DNA from: Alphaproteobacteria bacterium UBA7691
Lineage (GTDB): Bacteria > Pseudomonadota > Alphaproteobacteria > Ferrovibrionales > Ferrovibrionaceae
Assembly (NCBI GenBank): GCA_002482765.1
Contig: DLGP01000082.1
Span: 1 to 20,923 of the forward strand
Direction: 5' to 3'
Length of the DNA: 20,923 nt
Shown here: piece after piece, positions 6,361-13,774 of the stretch
Layout of the letters: the number at the start of each line of letters is the position of its first letter
Position numbering within the stretch: position 1 is the first letter of the stretch
Translations under genes and position numbers: made by a program
Notes under the pieces: generated by a model
What the model saw: only the letters and a program-made list of their open reading frames with translations
What the model was told of the DNA's origin: nothing
Database searches by the model: none

Positions 6361-6614
6361 ACTTATGCGAGTATTTCCAGAACAAATGATCCCGACATGT
6401 TCCTATTTTACAGGAGAAAAAAGCCTTAGCAATGGGGCGCCTGCCATATGGAAGGCCTCGATGGCTATGAAGCCGGTCGATAGCGACGCGGGTTCCAGCG
6501 GCAGCTAAAAAACATGCAGCCATTGAATTTAAGAACTATTCTCATTTAAACTACGCGGCGCCGGTCAGTATTGCGTGATGACAGGGCGGATAGATTCTGG
6601 ATGCAGCTTTGAAA
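6361..6614. other. Intergenic region between nuclease gene and fecI-type gene
   Basis: This stretch of about 250 bases is more AT-rich than its flanks and must contain the divergent promoters of the nuclease gene and the sigma-factor gene. It holds a loose palindrome with arms GAACA / TGTTC (6380-6402), which could be a regulator site for the nuclease gene, and the promoter with the Fur-like site at 6523-6550. A 47-codon frame from ATG 6367 to 6510 on the plus strand has no convincing ribosome site and I do not call it a gene. No RNA gene or mobile-element end was recognised. Confidence 0.4.
6523..6550 (+). promoter_or_regulatory. Promoter with Fur-box-like site upstream of the fecI-type gene
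   Basis: TTGAAT (6523-6528) and TTTAAA (6545-6550), 16 bases apart, form a plausible sigma-70 promoter. Between them TAAGAACTATTCTCA (6530-6544) is an imperfect palindrome; read on the other strand it matches 11 of the 14 fixed positions of the Fur consensus TGATAAT-N-ATTATCA. Fur repression of a fecI-type gene is a common arrangement, so the site is credible by position. Binding is not shown; RirA or Irr could replace Fur in this class. Confidence 0.55.
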
Positions 6615-7118
6615 ATGAATGGCGCCTTTGAACTCTTTGTGACCAAGCGCTCGGCGCTGGTGGAGTATGCCACGCCGCTGGTGGGTGATCGTGGGCGGGC
6701 AGAGGATATTGTTCAGGAGGCTTTCCTGCGCTTTGCCCCGGCGGTGCAGCAAGGCACCATCGTCGAGGAGCCGATCCGTTACCTTTACCGCATTGTGCGC
6801 AATCTGGCCTTTGATGTGCACCGCAAAAAGATGCGCGAACTCCGCCAGGAAAAAAGCGAGCCGGAATGGTGGATGTTGCCGGATATGCCGCGCACGCCAG
6901 AGGAAAACCTCATTGAGGCTGAAACCGTCTCGCGGCTACAGGCGGCCATGGAAACACTGCCGGCGGAAACCCGGATTGCTATCGAGATGAACAAGTTCGG
7001 CGGTTATACCTTTGCGGAAATTGCCGAGCATCTTGCTATTCCGTTGCCCACCGTTCACCGCATGGTGACCAAGGGCATGGCCCGCATCCTGATGGAGATG
7101 GCGCCTAGCGAAACATGA
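6615..7118 (+). CDS. FecI-type ECF sigma factor (iron-uptake signalling)
   Basis: A 167-residue extracytoplasmic-function sigma factor of the FecI group, which directs RNA polymerase to the promoter of its TonB-receptor gene. Region 2 is seen in LVGDRGRAEDIVQEAFLRF and YLYRIVRNLAFDVHRKKM. Region 4 is seen in LPAETRIAIEMNKFGGYTFAEIAEHL with the helix-turn-helix IPLPTVHRMVTKGM. ATG 6615 is chosen; an in-frame TTG at 6609 would add two residues, and neither has a strong Shine-Dalgarno sequence. A Fur-like site lies about 70 bases upstream. The fecR-type gene follows after 111 bases, and the STN-bearing receptor after that, the classic FecI-FecR-FecA order. It is likely held inactive by FecR until the receptor binds its ligand. 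Confidence 0.9.
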   Translation: MNGAFELFVTKRSALVEYATPLVGDRGRAEDIVQEAFLRFAPAVQQGTIVEEPIRYLYRIVRNLAFDVHRKKMRELRQEKSEPEWWMLPDMPRTPEENLIEAETVSRLQAAMETLPAETRIAIEMNKFGGYTFAEIAEHLAIPLPTVHRMVTKGMARILMEMAPSET

Positions 7119-7229
7119 TTGGAGGCTCAGGGCCGGCCCCGCTCTGATAAAAATGCCAGAGTTAAACGTCTTAACCTGTAGCCGTCCTCTTTTGGTTGCA
7201 GATTGAGGCGCATAGTATGAAGCGGAACC
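7119..7229 (+). other. Spacer between sigma-factor and anti-sigma genes
   Basis: This 111-base gap contains a perfect inverted repeat GTTAA-ACGTC-TTAAC (7161-7175) and a TAGTAT hexamer (7213-7218) that could serve as a -10 element, with TTGGTT (7192-7197) as a poorly spaced -35. fecI and fecR are often cotranscribed with almost no gap, so this longer spacer may carry an extra promoter for fecR. No gene is visible in it. Confidence 0.3.
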
Positions 7230-8225
7230 ATGACCAGCACCCCCACCAAGCAACATCTCGAAGAAGCGATGCATTGGCTGTTGCTGCTGAATCAGCGCCA
7301 GGCGGATGGGGAACTGCGCGATCAGCACAAGGCCTGGCTGGCCAGTGATCCGCTGCATGCGGTGGCATGGCGCCAGGCCAGCAAGGGCTGGACGATGCTT
7401 GGCAAGACGGAGCCGGCCACAATGTCTCGCTGGCCGAAGCAACCTGCGCGAACTGCGCCGGGCAAGCTGCTGGCCTTCCCGATCCGGCGGCGCTCGCCAG
7501 CGGCTTGGATGGCGGTTGCAGCCGCCTGCCTGGCCTTGGTGTTAGTCCCGCTGCTCGGGCAGTCTATTGGTGCCGATTACAGCACGTCGACCGCCGAAAT
7601 TCGGCACATAACGCTGCTGGATGGCAGCACAATTCAATTGGCGCCGGATAGTGCGCTATCCGCCCATCTGACCAGCGAAAACCGGGCGATAAAGCTGTCG
7701 AACGGCCGTGCCTACTTTGTGGTGGCAAAGGATGAGGCGCGCCCTTTTGTTGTTCAGGCCGGCAATGTTTCGATCACGGCCCTGGGAACCGCGTTTGATG
7801 TGCGCGTAAATGACAGGACGGTTCTGGTTGCGGTGAGCCATGGCCGGGTTGGCGTGCGCCAGGCTAACAAACAGTTGGGCGCTGGGCGCGTGGATGAATA
7901 CCTGATCCCCGGCAATCAGCTCAGCATCAATCGTGCGACTGGGGAACTGGTGGCAGAACGGGTTCCGGAAGATGCAGTGGGCGATTGGGCTGAGGGACAA
8001 CTCTCAGCCCTCAACGCACCGGTCTCGGAGATTGTTGCCGAAATCCGGCGTTATCACCGCGGCTGGATCATTATTGCCGATGACCGGCTGGGCGCCGAGC
8101 GTGTGACCGGGCTTTACAATCTAAATACGCCGGATCAGGCATTGGCCGCCCTGCTGCAACCCATTGGCGGCAATATGCGCCGGATTTCCCCTTTCCTGAC
8201 AATTCTGTCGAAATCCGAAAAATAA
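7230..8225 (+). CDS. FecR-family anti-sigma factor / signal transducer
   Basis: A 331-residue single-pass inner-membrane protein that binds the FecI-type sigma factor in the cytoplasm and senses the receptor's STN domain in the periplasm. The N-terminal DUF4880 region (about 10-55, HLEEAMHWLLLLNQRQADGE through HAVAWRQASKGW) is the sigma-binding part. One membrane segment runs from about 91 to 110 (AAWMAVAAACLALVLVPLLG). The periplasmic FecR domain follows (HITLLDGSTIQLAPDSAL, 126-143; GRAYFVVAKDEARPFVVQAG, 159-178; ALGTAFDVR, 184-192). The C-terminal part (LYNLNTPDQALAALL) is the STN-like region that contacts the receptor. ATG 7230 lacks a strong Shine-Dalgarno sequence. It ends 127 bases before the receptor start. 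Family is certain; the signal is unknown. Confidence 0.94.
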   Translation: MTSTPTKQHLEEAMHWLLLLNQRQADGELRDQHKAWLASDPLHAVAWRQASKGWTMLGKTEPATMSRWPKQPARTAPGKLLAFPIRRRSPAAWMAVAAACLALVLVPLLGQSIGADYSTSTAEIRHITLLDGSTIQLAPDSALSAHLTSENRAIKLSNGRAYFVVAKDEARPFVVQAGNVSITALGTAFDVRVNDRTVLVAVSHGRVGVRQANKQLGAGRVDEYLIPGNQLSINRATGELVAERVPEDAVGDWAEGQLSALNAPVSEIVAEIRRYHRGWIIIADDRLGAERVTGLYNLNTPDQALAALLQPIGGNMRRISPFLTILSKSEK

Positions 8226-8352
8226 TCGGCGCTGCGGCAAATTATTTCTCCATCCCCAGAGAAATATTGCGGAGGTCGTCGTCAAACCCGGTGGATAGAC
8301 GCGAGTGTGTCGCATTTGCGTTTTTGATTTTGTCTCTCTGGGGGATGTCATT
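8226..8352 (+). promoter_or_regulatory. Receptor-gene leader with 8-bp inverted repeat
   Basis: Directly after the fecR-type stop lies a perfect inverted repeat TATTTCTC (8243-8250) / GAGAAATA (8259-8266) with an 8-base loop. No T-run follows, so it is a poor intrinsic terminator and more likely an operator or part of the ECF-sigma promoter; GAAAT and CGTC elements (8261-8265, 8277-8283) resemble iron-starvation sigma promoters, but the spacing is short. GGGGGA (8340-8345) is the Shine-Dalgarno sequence for ATG 8353. Confidence 0.4.
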
Positions 8353-10833
8353 ATGGATTTCGGAACGCGGCGAGCATTGGATCAGGCCGGGCGTGTAAAA
8401 TCTTTTTATCGCCTCTTTGTAACCACCGCCCTGATTGCCGTGCCGCTTTCGGTGCCGGTTCTGGCTGCCGACATGGCGCCCCAGCACATTGCTCAGGCCA
8501 ATCCGGCCCAGGCCAATCCTGCGCCATCCCGCATCCGTTTCAACGTGTCGGCGCAGCCGCTGGCAAATGCGTTGATCCTGTTTGGGCGCCAAAGCGGCCT
8601 ACAGGTTTCAACCCAGGGCGGCGTCACCTCGGGTATCCAAAGCCCGGGTGTCTCGGGTGAATTCACCGCCCAGGAGGCGCTGGCCCGGCTGCTGGCCGGC
8701 ACCGGCTTCACCTATCGCTTCAGCGATGCCCAAACGGTGACCCTGATCCCGGCGCCGCAAGCCAGCGGCACAACGGTGCTGCCCGCAGTCAGGGTCGAAG
8801 GCGCGGATATTCTCGTGCCAGGCACCGCGACCCTGCATAATCTTTATGAAGCCCATCCGGGTGGCCAGGTAGCGCGCGGCGGCTCACTTGGCCTGCTGGG
8901 CAGCAACGACATCATGGACACGCCGTTCAGCACGGTGAACTTCACGGCCCAGCTGGTGGAAAACCAGCAGGCGCGCACGGCAGCCGATACGCTGGTCAAC
9001 GATTCTTCCGTTCGCCTGACAACCGGCAGCAACGGCTTTGACGACACATTCCAGATTCGCGGCTTTGCCGTTGGCTCCGGAGACGTTGGCTTCAATGGTC
9101 TATACGGCCTGATCTCATCCAATCGCGTGCAGGCGCAGTTGATTGAGCGTATCGAATTGCTGAAAGGCCCCGGCGCACTCGCCAATGGCATCGCGCCCGG
9201 CAACAGCATCGGCGGCGGCATCAATATTCTCAGCAAGCGGGCCGGCGATGAACCCCTCACGCGCCTGACCACCAGCTTTGTCAGCGAAGCCAATGTGGGT
9301 GCGCATATCGATGTTGGCCGCCGCTATGGCGAAGATGGCGCCTGGGGCGTGCGGTTCAATGGTTTGCTGCGCGATGGCGAAGCCTCGATCGATGGCAGCA
9401 ATGTGCAGAACGGCCTGGGCGCGCTGGCGCTGGATTATCGCGGGCAGCGGCTGCGCTGGTCGTTTGATGCCATCAAGCAGCGTGACGATACGGATAATTT
9501 CCGGCCGCAGGTCAGCATTCTATCCACCGTCACCTCAATCCCGAAGCCGCCGGATGCCCGCAGCAACTGGTATCCCGGCACCACGCTGGTGCAGGATGAT
9601 ACCACCGTCATTTCGCAGCTTGAGGTCGACCTGACCGAATCGCTGACCGCCTATACGGGCCTTGGCTATCGCGATGGCATGAATGATCAGGTTTTCCCGG
9701 TTTCCGGCCCGGCGGTGAATGAAGTCGGCAATTTCTCGGTGCGTAATTCCTATTACGATTCCTACAGCCAGACCACCAGCGGCAATCTGGGTCTGCGCTG
9801 GCGCTTCGAAACCGCCAGTGTGGGCCACAGCCTCAATATCGGCTTTTCCGGCTTCCAGCGCGAAGAGGGCAATGCCTATATCCAGTCGGCCGGCACCAAC
9901 ACATCGAATATCTACAATCCGTCGCCGCTGCCGGTCATCACCGCCGCGCGCACCGATCCGCGCCGTTCGGCCGAAACCACATTGACCAGTATTGCCGTGG
10001 CCGACACGCTGTCCTTCCTGGATGAGCGCGTGTTGCTGACGCTGGGCGTGCGCGACCAGAATGTCAAAGTGGATAGCTACAACACAACCACCGGCGCGCT
10101 GACCAGCAGCTACGATGCCAGCGCCACAACGCCGCTCGCCGGCCTTGTGCTGAAGCCCTGGAGCAATGTGTCGATTTACGCAAATTATGCCGAGGGCCTG
10201 TCGCGTGGCACCATCGTCGGCGCCGGCTTTGCCAATACCGGCGCTGTATTGGCGCCTTACAAATCCAAGCAGTATGAAGCCGGCGTCAAGGTGGATTGGG
10301 GCGGCATCACCACCACGGCGGCGGTGTTCCAGATTGCGCGGCCAAACCTGATCACCACGCCGGCCAACGACCGGCTATATGATGGCGAGCAGCGTAACCG
10401 CGGCCTGGAATTGTCGGGCTTTGGTGAATTCCTGCCCGGCCTGCGCGGCATGGCCAGTGTCACCTTCCTTGATCCGCAACTGACGCGCACGGCCAATGCG
10501 GCGGAACTGGGCAAGGACGCGGCTGGCGTGCCGGACATGACCTTCTCCGCCGGCCTGGATTGGGATACGCCCTGGCTATCTGGCCTCTCCGTCAATGGCC
10601 GTATGATCCATACGTCCAGCTCTTATCTCACCACCGCCAATACCTTGCAGTTTGATCCCTGGACCCGATTTGACCTGGGCGCACGCTATCGCACCGAATT
10701 GTGGGGCACGCCCACCACGCTGCGCTTCAATGTCGAAAACCTGTTCGACAAGAATTATTGGCTCACCACGGGAACCTACGTCACCGTTGGTTCGCCGCGA
10801 ACCTTTGTGCTCTCTGCCGCGCTTGATTTCTAA
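8353..10833 (+). CDS. TonB-dependent siderophore receptor with STN signalling domain (FecA/FpvA type)
   Basis: An 826-residue outer-membrane transducer that imports a ferric siderophore or similar chelate using TonB energy and reports ligand to FecR. A signal peptide covers residues 1-39 (hydrophobic LFVTTALIAVPLSVPVLAA), followed by a linker with the repeat AQANPAQANPA. The STN domain is at about 60-133 (IRFNVSAQPLANALILFGRQ, ... EALARLLAGTGFTYRF). The plug is at about 185-300, with QIRGF, IERIELLKGPGALANG and IGGGINILSKR, and the 22-strand barrel ends in the classical FVLSAALDF with terminal Phe. The start at ATG 8353 has GGGGGA upstream; a GTG at 8305 in frame would add 16 residues and is less likely. 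It is the third gene of the signalling trio. The ligand is unknown. Confidence 0.94.
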   Translation: MDFGTRRALDQAGRVKSFYRLFVTTALIAVPLSVPVLAADMAPQHIAQANPAQANPAPSRIRFNVSAQPLANALILFGRQSGLQVSTQGGVTSGIQSPGVSGEFTAQEALARLLAGTGFTYRFSDAQTVTLIPAPQASGTTVLPAVRVEGADILVPGTATLHNLYEAHPGGQVARGGSLGLLGSNDIMDTPFSTVNFTAQLVENQQARTAADTLVNDSSVRLTTGSNGFDDTFQIRGFAVGSGDVGFNGLYGLISSNRVQAQLIERIELLKGPGALANGIAPGNSIGGGINILSKRAGDEPLTRLTTSFVSEANVGAHIDVGRRYGEDGAWGVRFNGLLRDGEASIDGSNVQNGLGALALDYRGQRLRWSFDAIKQRDDTDNFRPQVSILSTVTSIPKPPDARSNWYPGTTLVQDDTTVISQLEVDLTESLTAYTGLGYRDGMNDQVFPVSGPAVNEVGNFSVRNSYYDSYSQTTSGNLGLRWRFETASVGHSLNIGFSGFQREEGNAYIQSAGTNTSNIYNPSPLPVITAARTDPRRSAETTLTSIAVADTLSFLDERVLLTLGVRDQNVKVDSYNTTTGALTSSYDASATTPLAGLVLKPWSNVSIYANYAEGLSRGTIVGAGFANTGAVLAPYKSKQYEAGVKVDWGGITTTAAVFQIARPNLITTPANDRLYDGEQRNRGLELSGFGEFLPGLRGMASVTFLDPQLTRTANAAELGKDAAGVPDMTFSAGLDWDTPWLSGLSVNGRMIHTSSSYLTTANTLQFDPWTRFDLGARYRTELWGTPTTLRFNVENLFDKNYWLTTGTYVTVGSPRTFVLSAALDF

Positions 10834-10861
10834 CGCCCCACCCCCTGCTTCTGGATCGATC

Positions 10862-11578
10862 ATGAAAAAATTCGCTATTGCTCTGTTTGCCGCCCTGGGT
10901 TTTGCGCATGCCGCGCAAGCACATCAGATTTGGATTGAACAGCCGGGCGGCAAAAATGCCGTGATCCAATTCGGCGAATTCGGCGAGAACCTGCGCGAAA
11001 CCTCGCCTGGCCTGCTCGACAAATTTGTCGCGCCCACAGCCACGCTGCTTTCCGGCAAAGCCGAGCGCAAAGCCGATGCCGCCAAGACCGCCGGCGGTTT
11101 TGTGCTGCCCTTCAAGGCGGCTGCCGGCGAGAGCATCGTGGCCGAGGATGCGCGTTACCCGTTTTACACCTGGAACGGCGCCACCAACTGGTATCACCCG
11201 GCCGCGCGCCTGATCACCAGCTTTGCCGAGCAGCAGCCCAAGCTGGTGCTGGACCTGGTGCCGGCCGGCAAGCCGGGCCAGTTCAAGCTGTTTTTCAAGG
11301 GGCAGCCCAAAGCCAAGACCAAGGTGACGCTGACAATCCAATCCGGCTGGGCCAAGGAAGGCCATACCGACGAGCAAGGTTTGGTGCAATTTGATCTGCC
11401 ATGGCAGGGCGTCTATGTGGCCGAGGTCAGCCTGAATGATCGCAGCCCCGGCGAACGTGCGGGCGCCAACGGCCCCGAGAAGTATGACGGCGTGAGCTAT
11501 GTCACCACAACAAGCTACTTCCATGCCAAGGGCCTGGCGCCGGTCCCGGCAGGAGCCGTGGCAACACCAGGCAAATAG
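10862..11578 (+). CDS. DUF4198 periplasmic protein (metal-uptake associated)
   Basis: A 238-residue exported protein of the DUF4198 family (COG5266), periplasmic proteins often linked with nickel, cobalt or iron uptake. The signal peptide is clear (MKKFAIALFAALGFAHAAQA), and cleavage leaves mature His at the first position (HQIWIEQPG), a feature shared by the family that suits metal binding. The body shows the usual beta-sandwich pattern (KTAGGFVLPFKAAAGESIVA, YPFYTWNGATNWYHP, VTLTIQSGWAKEGHTDEQGLVQFDLPWQGVYVAEVSLND). The start lies 28 bases after the receptor stop; in-frame codons upstream overlap the receptor gene and give no signal peptide. Placement between a siderophore-type receptor and a PepSY module suggests a periplasmic step in ligand or metal handling. 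That role is inferred. Confidence 0.85.
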   Translation: MKKFAIALFAALGFAHAAQAHQIWIEQPGGKNAVIQFGEFGENLRETSPGLLDKFVAPTATLLSGKAERKADAAKTAGGFVLPFKAAAGESIVAEDARYPFYTWNGATNWYHPAARLITSFAEQQPKLVLDLVPAGKPGQFKLFFKGQPKAKTKVTLTIQSGWAKEGHTDEQGLVQFDLPWQGVYVAEVSLNDRSPGERAGANGPEKYDGVSYVTTTSYFHAKGLAPVPAGAVATPGK

Positions 11579-11581
11579 GCT

Positions 11582-11857
11582 TTGGCTGTGCACAGGCTCC
11601 GCGCCGTCGGCCCGTTATTCTCCCGGATCATAGCCGCCCTGCTGGGCGGCTATGTGCTTGCCGCGTTGAGCAGCGTGGCTGTGCTGGCGCTGCCGATGCC
11701 CAAGCCGCAAGCGGTGATTGCCGGCATGCTGGCAAGTTTTCTGGTTTATGCCGGCGCCGTGATCTGGGTGTTTGCCGTGCGTAATGCCTGGCGTGCTTGG
11801 CTGGGTTTGCTGCTGGCCGGCGCACCGCTGCTGCTGGCGGCCTGGTTTGTAAGGTGA
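11582..11857 (+). CDS. DUF3649 small membrane protein
   Basis: A 91-residue protein with three hydrophobic segments (about residues 14-37, 43-66 and 73-90). It resembles the DUF3649 family, which is usually found directly before a PepSY-TM protein and a DUF3325 protein in iron-uptake loci. The start is uncertain: TTG 11582 lies three bases after the DUF4198 stop, and GTG 11588 is an in-frame alternative; neither has a strong Shine-Dalgarno sequence, which fits translational coupling. Its biochemical role is unknown; it is probably an inner-membrane partner of the PepSY protein. Confidence 0.75.
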   Translation: MAVHRLRAVGPLFSRIIAALLGGYVLAALSSVAVLALPMPKPQAVIAGMLASFLVYAGAVIWVFAVRNAWRAWLGLLLAGAPLLLAAWFVR

Positions 11858-11870
11858 CGAGGAGCCGCGC

Positions 11871-13469
11871 GTGACGATAGATACCGGGCCGCAGCCCGCC
11901 AAGCGTGGTTTGCGCCAGAGCATGTCAGACCTGCATACCTGGGCCGGCCTGCTGCTGGGCTGGATCCTGTATGCCATGTTCCTCACCGGCACAGTGGCGT
12001 ATTTCAAGGACGAGCAATCGCAATGGATGCGGCCGGAAATACCACATCAGGTGCAGGTGCCGGATCAGGCATTGGCAGCGCAGCGTATCGCCGATGAACT
12101 GGGCCGGATCGCGCCGGGCAGCCCGCAATGGAGCATCCGGCTGCCGGATGCGCGCAATAACAGCCTCTATGTTTTCTGGCGCGCTGCGCCGCGTGGCCCG
12201 GGGCAGCGTGGTTTTGGCGAAGCCTATTTTGATCCGGCAACCGGGCAGAAGGTCAGTGCCCGTGACACGCTTGGCGGTGATTTTTTCTACCGCTTCCATT
12301 TCCAGTTTCACTACATGCCGGTGCAATGGGGGCGCTGGCTCGCCGGGGCCGCCGCAATGTTCATGCTGGTGGCGATTATCAGCGGCATCATCACGCATAA
12401 AAAAATCTTCGTCGATTTTTTCACATTCCGCTGGGGCAAGGGGCAGCGTTCCTGGCTTGATGCGCATAACGCCTTCTCGGTATTCGGGCTGCCCTTCCAT
12501 TTGATGATCACCTATACCGGCCTGGTCACGCTGATGGCGATGTATATGCCATGGGGTGAGCAGGTGGCGATAAAAACCCAGGCCGAACGCCAGCAGCTTG
12601 CGGCCGAACTCAGTGCTTTCATTCAGCCTGGCAAAGCCAGCGGCCAGCCGGCGCCGCTGGCCTCGATTGAGGTTATGGTGCGCCAGGCCCAGGAACGCTG
12701 GGGCCGTGATAATGTCGGCCGCGTTACGGCCACGCATGCCGGCGATGCGGCGGCGCGGGTGGCGGTGGCACGCGGCGAGGCCGGCCGTGTCTCGATGAGT
12801 CCACAATATATGGAATTTGAAGGCGCCACCGGAAAGTTGCTGCATGTGCGCGACGCAGTGGGCGCCGCCGCTGAAACACGCGGTGTGCTTTATGCGCTGC
12901 ATCTCGGGCGTTTCAGCGACCTGACGACACGCTGGCTGTATTTCATCGTCAGCTTCATGGGCACGGCCATGGTGGGCACCGGCCTGGTGATGTGGAGTGT
13001 GAAGCGGCGGCAGAAATTGCCTGATCCGGCCCGGCCGGATTTTGGCTTCCGCCTGGTGGAGCGGCTGAACATCGCCAGCATTGCCGGCCTGTCCGTCGCC
13101 ATGACCGGTTTCCTGTGGGCCAACCGGCTGCTGCCGCTGGCGATGCCAGCGCGCGCACAATGGGAAATCCACCTATTCTTCATTGCCTGGGGCCTTGCGC
13201 TGCTGCATGCCCTGTTGCGCCCGGCCAGGCAGGCTTGGGTCGAGCAGTTATGGCTTGCAGCCCTGCTGCTGGCGCTGCTGCCGGTGTTGAACGCCCTCAC
13301 CACACAACGCCCGCTATGGCATAGTCTGGCTGCGGGTGACTGGGTGTTTGCCGGTATGGATTTGATCTGCTGGGCGCTGGCAGCATTGCATGCGGTTCTG
13401 GCGATCCGTACGGCCAGGCAGTCTCCGGCTCTGGCGGCGCAAGCTGCATTGCGCGAGGGCCGTGCATGA
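11871..13469 (+). CDS. PepSY-associated TM protein (FoxB/PiuB-like siderophore reductase family)
   Basis: A 532-residue inner-membrane protein of the PepSY-TM family. Relatives FoxB and PiuB reduce ferric siderophores so iron can be released. The first membrane helix carries LHTWAGLLLGWILYAMFLTG (21-40). A periplasmic PepSY-like part follows (50-140). Then come helices with conserved histidines: HFQFHYMPVQW (His143, His147), GIITHKKIF (His176), LDAHNAFSVFGLPFH (His199, His210), suited to haem ligation. After a second soluble part there is a long helix YFIVSFMGTAMVGTGLVMW and four more hydrophobic segments. The start is GTG 11871, supported by ACGAGGAG at 11857-11864. Its stop overlaps the DUF3325 start (ATGA, 13466-13469). 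The substrate is inferred from the receptor upstream. Confidence 0.88.
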   Translation: MTIDTGPQPAKRGLRQSMSDLHTWAGLLLGWILYAMFLTGTVAYFKDEQSQWMRPEIPHQVQVPDQALAAQRIADELGRIAPGSPQWSIRLPDARNNSLYVFWRAAPRGPGQRGFGEAYFDPATGQKVSARDTLGGDFFYRFHFQFHYMPVQWGRWLAGAAAMFMLVAIISGIITHKKIFVDFFTFRWGKGQRSWLDAHNAFSVFGLPFHLMITYTGLVTLMAMYMPWGEQVAIKTQAERQQLAAELSAFIQPGKASGQPAPLASIEVMVRQAQERWGRDNVGRVTATHAGDAAARVAVARGEAGRVSMSPQYMEFEGATGKLLHVRDAVGAAAETRGVLYALHLGRFSDLTTRWLYFIVSFMGTAMVGTGLVMWSVKRRQKLPDPARPDFGFRLVERLNIASIAGLSVAMTGFLWANRLLPLAMPARAQWEIHLFFIAWGLALLHALLRPARQAWVEQLWLAALLLALLPVLNALTTQRPLWHSLAAGDWVFAGMDLICWALAALHAVLAIRTARQSPALAAQAALREGRA

Positions 13470-13744
13470 ATTATCCGGTTGTTTATCTGCTCTGCCTGAT
13501 CGGCTTCATGGCCTTGGCCTTGGCTAGCTATCGCCAGCAGCGTGATGTTTTCCGGCGATCATTGTCGCAGCCGGCAACACGCGCGCTGCGCCTTGGCGGC
13601 ATGGCGGCGCTGTTGCTGGCGCTCAGCATTCTTGTTGCCTGGCAGGGCTGGGGCCTGGGCCTGGTGATATTCAGCGGTTTCACCAGCCTAGCCGCCGGCA
13701 TTGTTTATACCGCGCTGATCATATTTATGCGGCGATATGCCTGA
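13466..13744 (+). CDS. DUF3325 small membrane protein
   Basis: A 92-residue protein with three predicted membrane helices (about 4-21, 44-62 and 64-87) and a basic cytoplasmic loop (YRQQRDVFRRSL). It matches the DUF3325 family, the usual last gene after a PepSY-TM protein in pseudomonad and other proteobacterial iron loci. Its start overlaps the PepSY stop by four bases, so the two are translationally coupled. The function is unknown; it may form a complex with the PepSY and DUF3649 proteins. Confidence 0.78.
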   Translation: MNYPVVYLLCLIGFMALALASYRQQRDVFRRSLSQPATRALRLGGMAALLLALSILVAWQGWGLGLVIFSGFTSLAAGIVYTALIIFMRRYA

Positions 13745-13746
13745 AA

Positions 13747-13774
13747 GCGCTATAGCACCCAGCGCGTGAGTTTT
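13747..13774 (+). terminator. Weak stem-loop after the iron operon
   Basis: GCGCT (13747-13751) and AGCGC (13761-13765) can pair around a 9-base loop, followed by GTGAG and four T residues. The stem is short and the T-run is offset, so this is at best a weak terminator of the DUF3325 end of the operon. Confidence 0.25.

Noticed and set aside
6023..6510. Plus-strand open frame reaching past the nuclease start into the intergenic region, including a 47-codon piece from ATG 6367
   Set aside because: Most is antisense to the nuclease gene; the unique part has no convincing ribosome site or recognisable sequence.
11925..13172. Minus-strand open frame of 415 codons
   Set aside because: It is antisense to the PepSY-TM gene, has very high His/Arg/Pro content, no domain and no ribosome site.
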